Positions 36,217-46,888 of a stretch of DNA of 64,000 bases are shown one piece after another. A program made the position numbers and the translations under genes. This DNA comes from Streptomyces chryseus (lineage in GTDB: Bacteria; Actinomycetota; Actinomycetes; Streptomycetales; Streptomycetaceae), in assembly GCF_014650755.1 (NCBI RefSeq), contig NZ_BMVO01000001.1, forward strand, positions 124,001 through 188,000. The letters run 5' to 3'. How positions within the stretch are numbered: position 1 is the first letter of the stretch; each line of letters opens with the position of its first letter. Under the pieces are notes generated by a model, which saw nothing but the letters and a program-made list of their open reading frames with translations, was not told the origin of the DNA and searched no databases.

Positions 36217-37449
36217 CTAAGCGATCAGAGCGGCGAGCGATGCTATGGCCGCCGCGAAGAGCCCCGCCGCCAGCAGAGCGGGGGTGTTCAGTCCCCAGGC
36301 GGACGCCGCCGCGCCGCCCAGCAGCGCGCCGAGCGGGGCGCCGGCGATCGCGAGCGTGCGGAAGGCCGATCCGATCCTCCCCAGCATCGCCTCGGGGCTG
36401 CGCTCCTGCATCAGCGTCACCTGCTGGCTGTTCCACACCAGCCCCATGAATCCGAACAGCGCCATCGCCGCGACCGTCACCCACAACGAGCGCACCAGTC
36501 CCATCGCGGCCAGGCAGCCGGCCTGCACGGTGCCCGCGGCGAGGACGGCGCGCACCCGTCCGGTGCGCGCGCTGAGGCGTCCCGCGAGGACGCCGCCCGC
36601 CACACTGCCCACGCCGTACGCCGTGACGGCCGCCGCGTAACCGCCGTGTCCGCCGTCGAGCCAGCCGGTGACGTGCAGGACCAGCGTGGCGATCAGCGCG
36701 GCCATGCCGATGTTGCACAGGGTCGTGGCGACGCAGAGCCCGCGCAGCACCCGGTCGCGCCACAACGCCCGCAGACCCTCGGCGATGTCCCCGCGCAGCG
36801 TGGCGCCCGCCGGTCTCGGCGCGCGCTCCGGCGCGCCCGTCCGCACGGAGGCGATCAGCACCGCCCCCAGGACGTACGTCGCGGCGTCGACGGCGTACGG
36901 CGCGGCCGTCCCGGCGACCAGGAGCACCGGCACCAGCGGCGCGGCCAGGAAGCCGCCGGCGATCTGCTGCCCGGTCAGCAGCCTGGCGTTGGCGCTGCCC
37001 AGCGCTGCCCTGGGCACCACGGCGGGCAGCAGCGCCGTGGCCGCGTTGTCGAACAGGGTCTGGAGGGTGGTGAGAGCGAAGGCGAGCGCGATCAGCAACG
37101 CGATCGAGGCGTGGCCGAGGGCGACGGCGGCCGCGAAGGCGGCCATCAGGGCGGCCCGTGCCAGATCCACGGTCCACATCGCCCGCCGCTGGTCCACCCG
37201 GTCGGCGACCGCGCCGCCGAGCAGCCCGAACAGCAGCCACGGCAGATAGCCGCACGCCGTCACCAGCGCCACCAGGACGGGGTCCGACGTCAGCGAGGCG
37301 GCCAGCAGCGGCAGCGCGGCGGCGCGCAGTGCGTCGCCGAACTTCGAGACGACGGCCGCCGTCCACAGCCGTCCGAATCCCCCGCGCCAGGCCGGTGCCC
37401 GGCTCTCCGTCGCGGCCGGCTCCGCCGCCGCGGTATCGCTCGTCGTCAC
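36217..37449 (-). CDS. MFS exporter
   Basis: A 410-residue major facilitator with 12 predicted helices, of the MFS_3/EntS-like group often involved in siderophore or macrolide efflux. The loop 2-3 motif reads [22 protein letters not shown]. It starts at GTG (37447-37449); a purine-rich AGGGGG lies four bases upstream, inside the arm of an inverted repeat that probably regulates it. No regulator gene is adjacent. Confidence 0.88.
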   Translation of the reverse strand: MTTSDTAAAEPAATESRAPAWRGGFGRLWTAAVVSKFGDALRAAALPLLAASLTSDPVLVALVTACGYLPWLLFGLLGGAVADRVDQRRAMWTVDLARAALMAAFAAAVALGHASIALLIALAFALTTLQTLFDNAATALLPAVVPRAALGSANARLLTGQQIAGGFLAAPLVPVLLVAGTAAPYAVDAATYVLGAVLIASVRTGAPERAPRPAGATLRGDIAEGLRALWRDRVLRGLCVATTLCNIGMAALIATLVLHVTGWLDGGHGGYAAAVTAYGVGSVAGGVLAGRLSARTGRVRAVLAAGTVQAGCLAAMGLVRSLWVTVAAMALFGFMGLVWNSQQVTLMQERSPEAMLGRIGSAFRTLAIAGAPLGALLGGAAASAWGLNTPALLAAGLFAAAIASLAALIA

Positions 37450-37454
37450 AACTC

Positions 37455-37489
37455 CCCCTACGGTTCACCTGCTTGGAGAACCGTAGGGG
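37455..37489. promoter_or_regulatory. 12-bp inverted repeat upstream of the MFS gene
   Basis: CCCCTACGGTTC (37455-37466) and GAACCGTAGGGG (37478-37489) are perfectly complementary with 11 bases between. The repeat lies directly before the MFS start and covers its ribosome binding site. The long, widely spaced palindrome resembles MerR-family operators, but it could also be an RNA hairpin limiting translation. Confidence 0.55.
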
Positions 37490-37520
37490 CCGCCACTGAC
37501 AACGGGCCGGGGAAAGCGGC

Positions 37521-37550
37521 CCGGCCGGACACCCGAAGGTGTCCGGCCGG
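37521..37550 (-). terminator. terminator of the RbpA-family gene
   Basis: A perfect 13-bp stem (37521-37533 with 37538-37550) has a loop that reads UUCG closed by C-G on the minus strand, an extra-stable tetraloop. It lies ten bases after the stop of the gene at 37561. Confidence 0.85.
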
Positions 37551-37560
37551 ATCACGCTGC

Positions 37561-37896
37561 CTAGATCTCGCCCCGCAGTTTCGCGAGCGCCTCGGCGAGG
37601 ATCGCCTCGCCGTCGGCGTCACTGCGCCGCTCGCGCACGTACGCCAGATGCGTCTTGTACGGCTCGGTGCGGGGCGGTGCCGGCGGGTTGTCCCGGTCCT
37701 GGCCGGCCGGGAACCCGCAGCGCGGGCAGTCCCAGGTGTCCGGGACCTGAGCGTCACTGGCGAAGCTCGGCTGCGTCTCGTGCCCGTTCGAGCACCAGAA
37801 GGAGATGCGGAGACGGGGCGCGGACTCGCCGCGCTCAGCCTCGCCCATCGGCCCCGCTCCGACCCGGCTTCCCCGGATCGCGTTGCCACTTGCCAC
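37561..37896 (-). CDS. RbpA-family RNA polymerase-binding protein (paralogue)
   Basis: A 111-residue protein (VASGNAIRGSRVGAGPMGEAERGESAPRLR...). It has the N-terminal tail, a small beta domain with a CSNGH...CPRCG zinc-type cysteine set, and a C-terminal sigma-interaction-like segment (RTEPYKTHLAYVRERRSDADGEAILAEAL), where classical RbpA has RTHWDMLLERRS. RbpA binds RNA polymerase and principal sigma factors in actinobacteria. This sequence differs from the classical RbpA that I remember (SCO1421), so I call it a paralogue. GTG start at 37894-37896, with GGGAG nine bases upstream. Confidence 0.8.
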   Translation of the reverse strand: MASGNAIRGSRVGAGPMGEAERGESAPRLRISFWCSNGHETQPSFASDAQVPDTWDCPRCGFPAGQDRDNPPAPPRTEPYKTHLAYVRERRSDADGEAILAEALAKLRGEI

Positions 37897-38094
37897 GGTC
37901 GTAACTCCCTGCGTGATGGTGCTGCACGGCATCAATCAGCGGCTACCGCCGCGGAGTCGTCGAACAGCTCAGCTGCGAGCGCCCCAGTCTACGTAGGGCC
38001 CAACGCGCGTCCAATGACCGGAGTTACACCCCCGCTGACGCGAGCCGCGGATCCCATGATAGGCCGCGCTCCCGCCTCCATACCGGACGACGGC

Positions 38095-38331
38095 TCAGCT
38101 GTCCAGCTTCATCAGCAGTCCGAGCACGATAATGCAGGCGAACCACATCAGACCGACCACGACGGTGATGCGGTCGAGGTTGCGCTCGGCGACCGAGGAC
38201 CCACCGACCGACGACTGCATGCCGCCACCGAACATGTCGGAGAGACCGCCGCCCTTTCCCTTGTGCATCAGAACCAGCAGCATCAGCAGCAGGCTGAATA
38301 CGATCAGGGCGATCGAGAACCCCATAACCAC
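38095..38331 (-). CDS. secG: preprotein translocase subunit SecG
   Basis: A 78-residue two-helix membrane protein: helix 1 (SIALIVFSLLLMLLVLMHKGKGGGLSDMFGGG) and helix 2 (ITVVVGLMWFACIIVLGLLMKL) with the conserved glycine-rich loop. It assists SecYE/SecA protein export. It starts at GTG; an in-frame ATG lies two codons later. It is downstream of tpiA on the same strand, a conserved actinobacterial arrangement. Confidence 0.95.
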   Translation of the reverse strand: MVMGFSIALIVFSLLLMLLVLMHKGKGGGLSDMFGGGMQSSVGGSSVAERNLDRITVVVGLMWFACIIVLGLLMKLDS

Positions 38332-38447
38332 GGCTGGACCAACTTCCTCGGACTTCGGACTTCGGAGACGGACGACGAGGGCCGGACGGCTGCTGCACAG
38401 CCGCCTCGGCCCCCGCCAGGGTACGACGGATCGGCCCTACGGCCTAC

Positions 38448-39224
38448 TCACTGGTCGCGGAACCGGACGATCTTGACGAACTCCTCGGAGTCCAGCGCCG
38501 CGCCGCCCACCAGGGCCCCGTCGACATCCGGCTGCGCCATGATCGCGGCGACGTTGCCGGACTTGACCGAGCCGCCGTACTGGATGCGGACCTTGTCGGC
38601 CAGCTCCTGCGAGTACAGCTCGGCGAGACGGCCGCGGATCGCTCCGCAGACCTCCTGCGCGTCCTCGGGCGTGGCGACCTCGCCGGTGCCGATGGCCCAC
38701 ACCGGCTCGTACGCGATCACGACGGACTCGGCCTGCTCGGCCGGGACGTCCTTCAGGCCGCCGTCGAGCTGCGCGAGCGTGTGGGCGACCTGGTTGCCGG
38801 CCTTGCGGACGTCCAGGCCCTCGCCGACGCACAGGATCGGGGTCAGGCCGTTCTGGTACGCGGCCTTCACCTTGGCGTTGCAGAGCTCGTCGCTCTCGTT
38901 GTGGTACTGCCGGCGCTCGGAGTGCCCGACGGCGACGTACGTGCACTTGAGCTTGGCGAGCATCGCGCCCGAGATCTCACCGGTGTAAGCACCGGACTCG
39001 TGCGCCGAGAGGTCCTGGGCGCCGTACTTGATCTTGAGCTTGTCGCCGTCCACCAGCGTCTGCACGGACCGCAGGTCCGTGAACGGGGGCAGGACCGCGA
39101 CCTCTACGGCGTCGTAGTCCTTGTCGGCGAGGGCGAAGGCGAGCTTCTGGACGTGGGCGATGGCCTCGAGGTGGTTGAGGTTCATCTTCCAGTTGCCCGC
39201 CATGAGCGGGGTGCGCGTGGTCAT
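38448..39224 (-). CDS. tpiA: triosephosphate isomerase
   Basis: A 258-residue TIM barrel enzyme interconverting dihydroxyacetone phosphate and glyceraldehyde 3-phosphate. Visible: [10 protein letters not shown] (active-site Asn/Lys), [12 protein letters not shown] (His), [21 protein letters not shown] (catalytic Glu and loop 6) and [11 protein letters not shown] for phosphate binding. It starts six bases after pgk stops. Confidence 0.96.
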   Translation of the reverse strand: MTTRTPLMAGNWKMNLNHLEAIAHVQKLAFALADKDYDAVEVAVLPPFTDLRSVQTLVDGDKLKIKYGAQDLSAHESGAYTGEISGAMLAKLKCTYVAVGHSERRQYHNESDELCNAKVKAAYQNGLTPILCVGEGLDVRKAGNQVAHTLAQLDGGLKDVPAEQAESVVIAYEPVWAIGTGEVATPEDAQEVCGAIRGRLAELYSQELADKVRIQYGGSVKSGNVAAIMAQPDVDGALVGGAALDSEEFVKIVRFRDQ

Positions 39225-39230
39225 GCTGGG

Positions 39231-40442
39231 TCAGTCCTCCAGTGCGGCGAGGCCGGGAAGCGTCTTGCCCTCGAGGTATTCGAGGCTGGCGCCGCCACCG
39301 GTCGAGATGTGGCCGAATGCGTTCTCGTCGAAGCCCAGGATGCGGACGGCGGCGGCGGAGTCGCCACCACCGACCACCGTGAAAGCGGGGCTGTCGACGA
39401 GGGCCTGGGCAACCGCCTTGGTGCCCTCGGCGTAGTCGGGGTGCTCGAAGACGCCCATCGGGCCGTTCCAGAAGACGGTGGCCGCGTCGGCGAGCTTCGA
39501 TGCGTACAGCTTGCGGGTCTCGGGACCGATGTCCAGACCCTCCTGGTCGGCCGGGATGGCGTCCGCGGCGACCGTCGTGGGGTTCGCCGGGGCCTTCGTC
39601 TTGAGGTCCGGGAACTCCGGCGAGACCAGTACGTCGACGGGGAGGACGAACTCCACGCCCTTGGCCTCGGCGCGCTCCAGGTACTCCAGGACCGTCGGGA
39701 TCTGGTCCTCCTGGAGCAGCGAGATGCCGACCTCGTGGCCCTGGGCCTTGAGGAAGGTGTACGCCATGCCGCCGCCGACCAGGATGCGGTCGGCCTTCTC
39801 CAGCAGGTGGTCGATCACGCCGAGCTTGTCGGAGACCTTGGCGCCGCCGAGGACCACGGCGTACGGCCGCCGCACGTCCTCGGTGAGCTTCTTCAGGACG
39901 CCGACCTCGGTGGCGATGAGGCCGCCCGCGACGTGCGGCAGGCGCGCCGGGAGGTCGAAGACCGACGCGTGCTTGCGGTGCACGGCGCCGAAGCCGTCGC
40001 CGACGTACACGTCGGCGAGCTCGGCCAGCCGGTCCGCGAAGGCGCCGCGCTCGGCGTCGTCCTTCGAGGTCTCGCCGGCGTTGAATCGCAGGTTCTCCAC
40101 GACGGCGACCTGACCGTCGGCGAGGCCCGCGACGACGGCCTTGGCGGACTCGCCGACCGTGTCGGTCGCGAAGGCGACGTCGGTCTTGAGGAGTTCACCG
40201 AGGCGCGCTGCGGCCGGGGCGAGCGAGAAGGCCGGGTCCGGGGCGCCCTTGGGGCGGCCCAGGTGCGAGGCGACGACGACCCGGGCGCCCGCCTCGGCGA
40301 GCTTCTCGATCGTCGGCTGGACGGCGCGGATGCGGCCGTCGTCGGTGATGGTGGTGCCTTCGAGCGGCACGTTGAGGTCGGCGCGGACGAATACCCGCTT
40401 GCCCGCGACCCCTTCGGCGAGAAGTTCGTCGATCGTCTTCAT
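39231..40442 (-). CDS. pgk: phosphoglycerate kinase
   Basis: A 403-residue glycolytic kinase making ATP from 1,3-bisphosphoglycerate. VFVRADLNVPLEGTTITDDGRI is the N-terminal substrate motif; LGGAKVSDKLGVIDHLLEKAD and the C-terminal GGGDSAAAVRILG nucleotide motif are intact. It lies between gap and tpiA on the same strand, with a hairpin before it. Confidence 0.96.
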   Translation of the reverse strand: MKTIDELLAEGVAGKRVFVRADLNVPLEGTTITDDGRIRAVQPTIEKLAEAGARVVVASHLGRPKGAPDPAFSLAPAAARLGELLKTDVAFATDTVGESAKAVVAGLADGQVAVVENLRFNAGETSKDDAERGAFADRLAELADVYVGDGFGAVHRKHASVFDLPARLPHVAGGLIATEVGVLKKLTEDVRRPYAVVLGGAKVSDKLGVIDHLLEKADRILVGGGMAYTFLKAQGHEVGISLLQEDQIPTVLEYLERAEAKGVEFVLPVDVLVSPEFPDLKTKAPANPTTVAADAIPADQEGLDIGPETRKLYASKLADAATVFWNGPMGVFEHPDYAEGTKAVAQALVDSPAFTVVGGGDSAAAVRILGFDENAFGHISTGGGASLEYLEGKTLPGLAALED

Positions 40443-40476
40443 CTGTTACTGGACTCCTTGGGAGACAAGACACATG

Positions 40477-40517
40477 ACAGGGCCCGGGCAGCGCCGCGTT
40501 GCGCTGCCGGGCCCTGT
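40477..40517 (-). terminator. gap-pgk intergenic hairpin
   Basis: Arms 40477-40494 and 40501-40517 pair over 17 bases with one bulged C and a six-base loop. It could terminate or attenuate transcription from gap into pgk, or act as an RNA processing/stability element. Confidence 0.7.
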
Positions 40518-40545
40518 ACTCACATCGAGGTGCCTGCCGTACGGA

Positions 40546-41748
<1,203 letters not shown>

Positions 41749-41771
41749 TCAGCGGAAGGCCGGCGCCGGGG

Positions 41772-44732
41772 TCAGCGCCGCAGGGAACCTAGCGCCCTGC
41801 CGAGCAGCGCGGCCCGCTCGGCGGCACCCGGCACGTGCTCCAGGCCGAAGCCGAAGAGGACGGTGTCACGGGTAGTGACCGCCGCGTAGGACTTGAACAG
41901 CTCGCCCGAGCGGGCCCAGTCGCCGCCGACGGCGGGGGTTCCGGCCGGGGATCCGGGGACCGTCCAGGCGCCGAGCGACGTCTCGAAGCCCTCGCTCTCC
42001 TTGTCGGCGCCCGCGACGGTCAGCCGCGCGTCGTCGACGAAGACGCCGCGGCCGCCGCTGCCCGGGTCGGTGATGGAGCTGAGCGCCAGCTCGACCTTCT
42101 TGCCCGCGTAGGGGCTCAGGTCGAACGCGACCTGCTTCCAGCCGCCGGACGATCCGGTGAGGCTGTTCCAGGCGCCGCTGGTTCCGGTCGCCTTGCAGCC
42201 GCCCGCCTCCAGGGTGAGGTAGTGGCGCAGGAAGGGGTGGCCGTTGATGAAGTAGCCCTGGTCGCACTCGGCCGGGACGGCGGTCGTGGTGGCGCCGCCG
42301 GCCTCGGGGAGCGTGGTCCAGTCGTCGGCGCCCTCGGTGTGCGCCTCCAGGACCGCGTGGTCGTACGCGGTCTCGGTGTTCCAGTTGAGGGCGAGCCGCA
42401 GCTGCGGCTTGTCCGCGGCGCTCACGCCGGTGAGGTCGACCGTACGGGAGAGACGCTTCCAGTCGCCGTCCTCGTGCGCGGCGGCGGCCATCCACTGGCC
42501 CGCGTACGGGGCGTACGGATTGACGACGCCCGTGAACCGGCCCGCGTGCGCGCTCCGGAACTGCGGGAACCGATCGGCCGGCAGTGTGTCCGAGGTGACG
42601 GTGTAGGCACCGGCCGCGTCCAGCGGATTGCCGGGCGCTCCGGTGAGCGGGGCGTCCGTTCCCGTGAGCGTTCCCGCGCCGGTGAATCCGGTGGCCCCGG
42701 CCGCGTTCGCACGGCCGTAGGCGCCGAGGTAGTACTGGCTGAAGTCGTTCGTGACGGCCGGGCCGACGACCGCGTTGCCGCCCGCCAGTTCACCGGCCTC
42801 GATCAGCTTGCCGCCCTCGTTGAGGAACGCCCGTACGGCCAGCTGGGTGGGGCCGGTGGGCGCCTTGGCGCCGGTGTAGTGGACCGCGGTGCGGAAGTGG
42901 GAGAGGACGCCGAGCGCGTGCGGCGCGCCCTGGGCGGCGACGTCCCAGACGACGGCGGTCCGGCCGTTCGCCCGGAGCGCGTCGACGTACTTCTGGGCGT
43001 GCTGCGCGGGGGCGCCCTCTTCGGCGATCACCAGGGTGTCCGCCCGGGAACGCTCCGCGACGGTGTACGTGAAGTGCTCACTGGCGGTGCGCTTGCCAGC
43101 CTTGGTGCGTCCGGTGAACCACACCTCCACGGTGTCGCCCGGTTCGGCGTCCTCGACCTCGGCGCGGTACTCGTCGAACCAGAGGTTGTCCTCGCCGCCG
43201 TACGTCTCGCCGCCCTTCCAGCGCTCCAGGTCCTCGTCGTGCGTACGGCCGCCGTTGATCCGGTAGTTGAGCTCCTTGTCGCGTACGGACCTGCGGGCCG
43301 TCACGGCGACCTCCTGGTCACCGCCGCGCGCGTAGGAGGTCGAGAAGGTGTCGGCCGTGAAGTCGGGGGCGGCCATGCCGACGGACGAGGACGGCCGGTC
43401 GGGGTGCGCGGCGGTCTCGGCGACCGACAGCGCGAACGGGACGTTCTTGGCGAACTCCGCCTGGATCAGCTTCTCGTCGTCGGGGAAGTTGAATCCGGAC
43501 TGGCAGTCCTCGGGCTTCCACCGGTCGTCGGGGTCGATGTTCGACGCCGTCTGGCACGTGGTCATCTCGGGGGTGAACATCATCGTGCCGTTGACGTTGG
43601 CCGCGTGTCCGTCGGCCTCGCCGTTGGTGGTGTAGAGCTCGGAGGAGACCTGCGGGTGGTACCCGGGAACGGCGGGCTTCTCGGGCGTTCCCGCGAGCGC
43701 CTTGTAGAGCACGTCGTCCGGGGTGGGCGTGGCGACCTGCCAGCCGACTCCGTAGAGGATCAGTTCGGCGGCGGAGTGGTAGTTGATGCCGTACTCGAAG
43801 CCGATGCGCTTCTGGAAGCGGTCGAGCACCCGGGTCTCGGGCTCGGACATGGGGGACGCGCCGCGGTAGGTGGCGCTGGCGGGATTCGGTGACGAACCCT
43901 CGTTGTCGTAGCCCCACTTGTAGGCGAAGTTGCGGTTGAGGTCGACGCCGTCGGCGGCGGTGTACTCGCCGTCCTTGTCGATGTCGCGCATGTTCTTGCG
44001 CCAGAGGCGGTCGCCGGCCGCGTCGTGGGTCCAGTCGTATCCGTCCGGGTTGGCGGAGAGCACGAACCACAGCTCGGTGGAGTCCACGATCCTGGTGATG
44101 CGGCGGTCCTTGCCGTACTGGTCCAGGTAGTGGTGCATCAGCCGCCGGGTCATCTCGGGGGTGATCCACTCGCGGGCGTGCTGGTTGGACATGTACAGCA
44201 CGGAGGGCTTGGCGCCGTCCTTGGTCTTCTTCGCGCCCTTGGTGAGCTTGAGGGCGAGGATGTCCTTGCCCTGGAGGGTCTTGCCGATGGAGACGACCTT
44301 GGTGAGGTCCGGGTGCGCCTGGCCGGTCTTGACGATCTCCTCCTGGAGATTGCCCTTGCCGCTGTACGGGCGGTAGACGCCGTCCCCGGCCGCGGCGAGG
44401 CGGGATTCCGTCTTCGCCGAGACCTTGCGCTCCGTGAGGTTCCTGACGCCCTTGCCGGCCAGCTCCTCGGCCTGGGCGTCGGTGAGGAAGAGTTCGACGC
44501 GCGCGGTGCCCTTCTCCGGTGCGCGTTCACCCATCTCGTGGGCGTCCTGGCCGGCCGCGAGGAGCAGCGGGATCTGCTCCTTCGTGACGTCGGCGTCGAA
44601 CACCTTGACGGCGTCCGCGCCCGCGTCGCTCCCGGCGCCTTCCGTCCCCTCGGCCTGTGCGGCGGGTGCCACCGTCACGCCGCCGATGAGCAATGCGCCC
44701 GCTGCGAGGATCGATCTCGCTCTGCGTCTCAT
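41772..44732 (-). CDS. secreted M14-family zinc carboxypeptidase, multidomain
   Basis: A 986-residue exported protein. Signal peptide: MRRRARSILA, a hydrophobic core and a likely cut after AQA (residue 27). An N-terminal propeptide-like region is followed by the M14 domain (about residues 118-450): zinc ligands His185 and Glu188 (SNQHAREWI), substrate Asn-Arg in VDLNRNFAYKWG and the third histidine in INYHSAAELILYG. The C-terminal half has an Ig-like/beta region, a Rossmann-like segment (DTLVIAEEGAPAQHAQKYVDALRANGRTAVVWDV) and a jelly-roll-like module (FDLSPYAGKKVELALSSITDPG). It probably trims peptides outside the cell. TTGACA at 44799-44804 (minus) and a CATGAC/GTCATG repeat lie upstream. 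Confidence 0.93.
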   Translation of the reverse strand: MRRRARSILAAGALLIGGVTVAPAAQAEGTEGAGSDAGADAVKVFDADVTKEQIPLLLAAGQDAHEMGERAPEKGTARVELFLTDAQAEELAGKGVRNLTERKVSAKTESRLAAAGDGVYRPYSGKGNLQEEIVKTGQAHPDLTKVVSIGKTLQGKDILALKLTKGAKKTKDGAKPSVLYMSNQHAREWITPEMTRRLMHHYLDQYGKDRRITRIVDSTELWFVLSANPDGYDWTHDAAGDRLWRKNMRDIDKDGEYTAADGVDLNRNFAYKWGYDNEGSSPNPASATYRGASPMSEPETRVLDRFQKRIGFEYGINYHSAAELILYGVGWQVATPTPDDVLYKALAGTPEKPAVPGYHPQVSSELYTTNGEADGHAANVNGTMMFTPEMTTCQTASNIDPDDRWKPEDCQSGFNFPDDEKLIQAEFAKNVPFALSVAETAAHPDRPSSSVGMAAPDFTADTFSTSYARGGDQEVAVTARRSVRDKELNYRINGGRTHDEDLERWKGGETYGGEDNLWFDEYRAEVEDAEPGDTVEVWFTGRTKAGKRTASEHFTYTVAERSRADTLVIAEEGAPAQHAQKYVDALRANGRTAVVWDVAAQGAPHALGVLSHFRTAVHYTGAKAPTGPTQLAVRAFLNEGGKLIEAGELAGGNAVVGPAVTNDFSQYYLGAYGRANAAGATGFTGAGTLTGTDAPLTGAPGNPLDAAGAYTVTSDTLPADRFPQFRSAHAGRFTGVVNPYAPYAGQWMAAAAHEDGDWKRLSRTVDLTGVSAADKPQLRLALNWNTETAYDHAVLEAHTEGADDWTTLPEAGGATTTAVPAECDQGYFINGHPFLRHYLTLEAGGCKATGTSGAWNSLTGSSGGWKQVAFDLSPYAGKKVELALSSITDPGSGGRGVFVDDARLTVAGADKESEGFETSLGAWTVPGSPAGTPAVGGDWARSGELFKSYAAVTTRDTVLFGFGLEHVPGAAERAALLGRALGSLRR

Positions 44733-44826
44733 GAGCCCCCCTTGCCGTTGCCTGTCACGTCAGTGAACAGACGACAGGCTCATGACAGTCCATGGTCATG
44801 TCAATAGGGCGTCCGGGCGGACAGCG

Positions 44827-44863
44827 CCGCCGCCGGGCGCCCCCTGGGGCACACCGGCGGCGG
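44827..44863 (-). terminator. terminator after whiA
   Basis: Arms CCGCCGCCGG (44827-44836) and CCGGCGGCGG (44854-44863) enclose an inner GCCCC/GGGGC hairpin, 11 bases after the whiA stop. Confidence 0.75.
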
Positions 44864-44873
44864 TTCGTCGCGC

Positions 44874-45863
44874 TCAGCCGACGAGGCCGTCGGCCATCTC
44901 CTCGGTGATCGTGGACTCCGTACCGGGGATGCCCAGGTCCTGGGCCCGCTTGTCGGCCATCGCCAGCAGGCGGCGGATACGGCCCGCCACCGCGTCCTTG
45001 GTCAGCGGCGGGTCGGCCAGCGCGCCGAGCTCCTCCAGGGAGGCCTGCTTGTGGTCCATGCGCAGCCGCCCGGCGGCGGCGAGGTGCTCGGGCACCTCCT
45101 CGCCGAGGATCTCCAGCGCGCGCCCGACCCGGGCGCCCGCGGCGACCGCGGCCCGCGCCGAGCGGCGCAGGTTGGCGTCGTCGAAGTTGGCGAGGCGGTT
45201 GGCGGTGGCGCGGACCTCGCGGCGCATCCGCCGCTCCTCCCAGGCCAGCACCGACTCGTGCGCGCCGAGGCGGGTCAGCAGCGCGCCGATCGCGTCACCG
45301 TCCCGTACGACGACCCGGTCCACGCCGCGCACCTCGCGCGCCTTCGCGCCGATGGAGAGCCTGCGGGCGGCGCCGACGAGGGCGAGGGCGGCCTCGGGCC
45401 CCGGACAGGTGACCTCGAGCGAGGAGGAACGGCCCGGCTCGGTGAGCGAGCCGTGCGCGAGGAACGCGCCGCGCCAGGCGGCCTCGGCGTCGCAGGTGGC
45501 GCCGGAGACGACCTGCGGGGGCAGACCGCGGATCGGACGGCCGCGGCCGTCGACCAGCCCGGTCTGGCGTGCGAGCTGATCACCGCCCGCCACCACCCGT
45601 ACGAGGTAACGGGAGCCGCGCCGCAGTCCGCTCGGCGCCATCACCACCAGCTCCGAGTGGTGCCCGAAGATCTCCAGAATGTCCTTCTTGAGTCTGCGGG
45701 CCGCGAAGCTCACATCCAGCTCCGCCTCAATCACGATCCGGCCGCTCACCAGGTGCAGCCCGCCCGCGAACCGAAGAATCGCCGAGACCTCCGCCTTCCT
45801 GCAGCAGGTCCGGGTGACGGGGAGCCGGGAGATTTCGTCCTTCACCGCTGCCGTCATCGCCAT
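44874..45863 (-). CDS. whiA: sporulation regulator WhiA
   Basis: A 329-residue WhiA with normal length and N-terminus ([30 protein letters not shown]). The first two thirds are a LAGLIDADG homing-endonuclease-like fold that has lost catalysis; the C-terminus is a DNA-binding HTH ([34 protein letters not shown]). In Streptomyces it works with WhiB to start sporulation septation. I use the ATG at 45861-45863 with AAGGA eight bases upstream; it overlaps yvcK by 10 bases. Confidence 0.97.
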   Translation of the reverse strand: MAMTAAVKDEISRLPVTRTCCRKAEVSAILRFAGGLHLVSGRIVIEAELDVSFAARRLKKDILEIFGHHSELVVMAPSGLRRGSRYLVRVVAGGDQLARQTGLVDGRGRPIRGLPPQVVSGATCDAEAAWRGAFLAHGSLTEPGRSSSLEVTCPGPEAALALVGAARRLSIGAKAREVRGVDRVVVRDGDAIGALLTRLGAHESVLAWEERRMRREVRATANRLANFDDANLRRSARAAVAAGARVGRALEILGEEVPEHLAAAGRLRMDHKQASLEELGALADPPLTKDAVAGRIRRLLAMADKRAQDLGIPGTESTITEEMADGLVG

Positions 45864-46888
45864 GGGCCGATCCTTCCATGCATCCGAAAAATACGGTCGT
45901 ACGCGGCGGCCAACAGCTCCGGATCGTGCTTCGGAGAGCCGTCGGGCGCGGCGACCGGCGCCAGCTCGACCGCGGCGCCGAGCCGCTTGGCGGCATCGGC
46001 GAGGGACTCGCGGTCGGGCACGGCAGCCTCGTCGGCCAACACCACGTCCAGGGCGAGTTTAGGGGCGTGTCGTCCCAAAACCTCCAAATGACGCTGCGGA
46101 GAGAAGCCATCGGTTTCTCCGGGTTGCGGCGCGAGGTTCAAGGACAGCACCCGGCGGGCCTTCGTCTCGACGAGCGCGTCGAGCAGTTCGGGCACCAGGA
46201 GGTGCGGAATGACCGAGGAGAACCAGGACCCCGGGCCGAGCACCACCCAGTCCGCGTCGAGCACGGCGGCGACGGCTTCCGGGACGGCAGGCGGCCCCTG
46301 CGGCACCAGGTGCACGGACTGCACCTCACCGGGGGTGAGCGCCACGGTCGCCTGGCCGCGCACGGTGTCCACGTCGTCCGGGCGCAGGGGATCGTGCCCC
46401 CGTACGAGCGCCTGGAGCTCCAGGGGCACGGCGGACATGGGCAGCACCCGGCCGTGCGCCCCGAGGAGCCTGCCGACCAGGTCGAGGGCCTGGACGTGGT
46501 CGCCGAGCTGCTCCCACAGCGCGACGATCAGCAGGTTCCCCACCGCGTGCTCGTGCAGGTCTCCCCGGCTGTGGAAGCGGTGCTGGATGACGCGCGCCCA
46601 GGTCTGGCCCCAGTCGTCGTCCCCGCACAGCGCCGCCAGCGCCTTGCGCAGGTCGCCCGGGGGCAGTACGCCGAGCTCGTCCCGCAGCCGCCCGCTGGAG
46701 CCGCCGTCGTCGGCGACCGTGACCACCGCGGTCAGGTCGCCGGTGATGCGGCGCAGCGCCGTCAGGGACGCGGACAGGCCCATGCCGCCGCCGAGGGCGA
46801 CGACCTTGGGCTGGGCGCCGCGCTTGCGCTGCGGCCGCGCGGCATCGCCGCCGCGCAGCCGCCGCAGGCGGAAGTTGCGTCCGGTCAC
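45854..46888 (-). CDS. yvcK: YvcK/CofD-like gluconeogenesis factor
   Basis: A 344-residue YvcK-type protein. The N-terminal nucleotide-binding loop ([42 protein letters not shown]) and [13 protein letters not shown] match proteins that bind UDP-N-acetylglucosamine and are required for growth on gluconeogenic carbon and for cell-wall control. Despite CofD similarity it is not the F420 enzyme. GTG start at 46886-46888 overlaps the rapZ stop (GTGA), and its end overlaps whiA. Confidence 0.93.
   Translation of the reverse strand: MTGRNFRLRRLRGGDAARPQRKRGAQPKVVALGGGMGLSASLTALRRITGDLTAVVTVADDGGSSGRLRDELGVLPPGDLRKALAALCGDDDWGQTWARVIQHRFHSRGDLHEHAVGNLLIVALWEQLGDHVQALDLVGRLLGAHGRVLPMSAVPLELQALVRGHDPLRPDDVDTVRGQATVALTPGEVQSVHLVPQGPPAVPEAVAAVLDADWVVLGPGSWFSSVIPHLLVPELLDALVETKARRVLSLNLAPQPGETDGFSPQRHLEVLGRHAPKLALDVVLADEAAVPDRESLADAAKRLGAAVELAPVAAPDGSPKHDPELLAAAYDRIFRMHGRIGPWR

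Noticed and set aside
46063..46085. CCCAAAACC in yvcK, similar to the twin-hairpin loop
   Set aside because: Only nine bases match, flanks do not pair, and it lies in conserved coding sequence.
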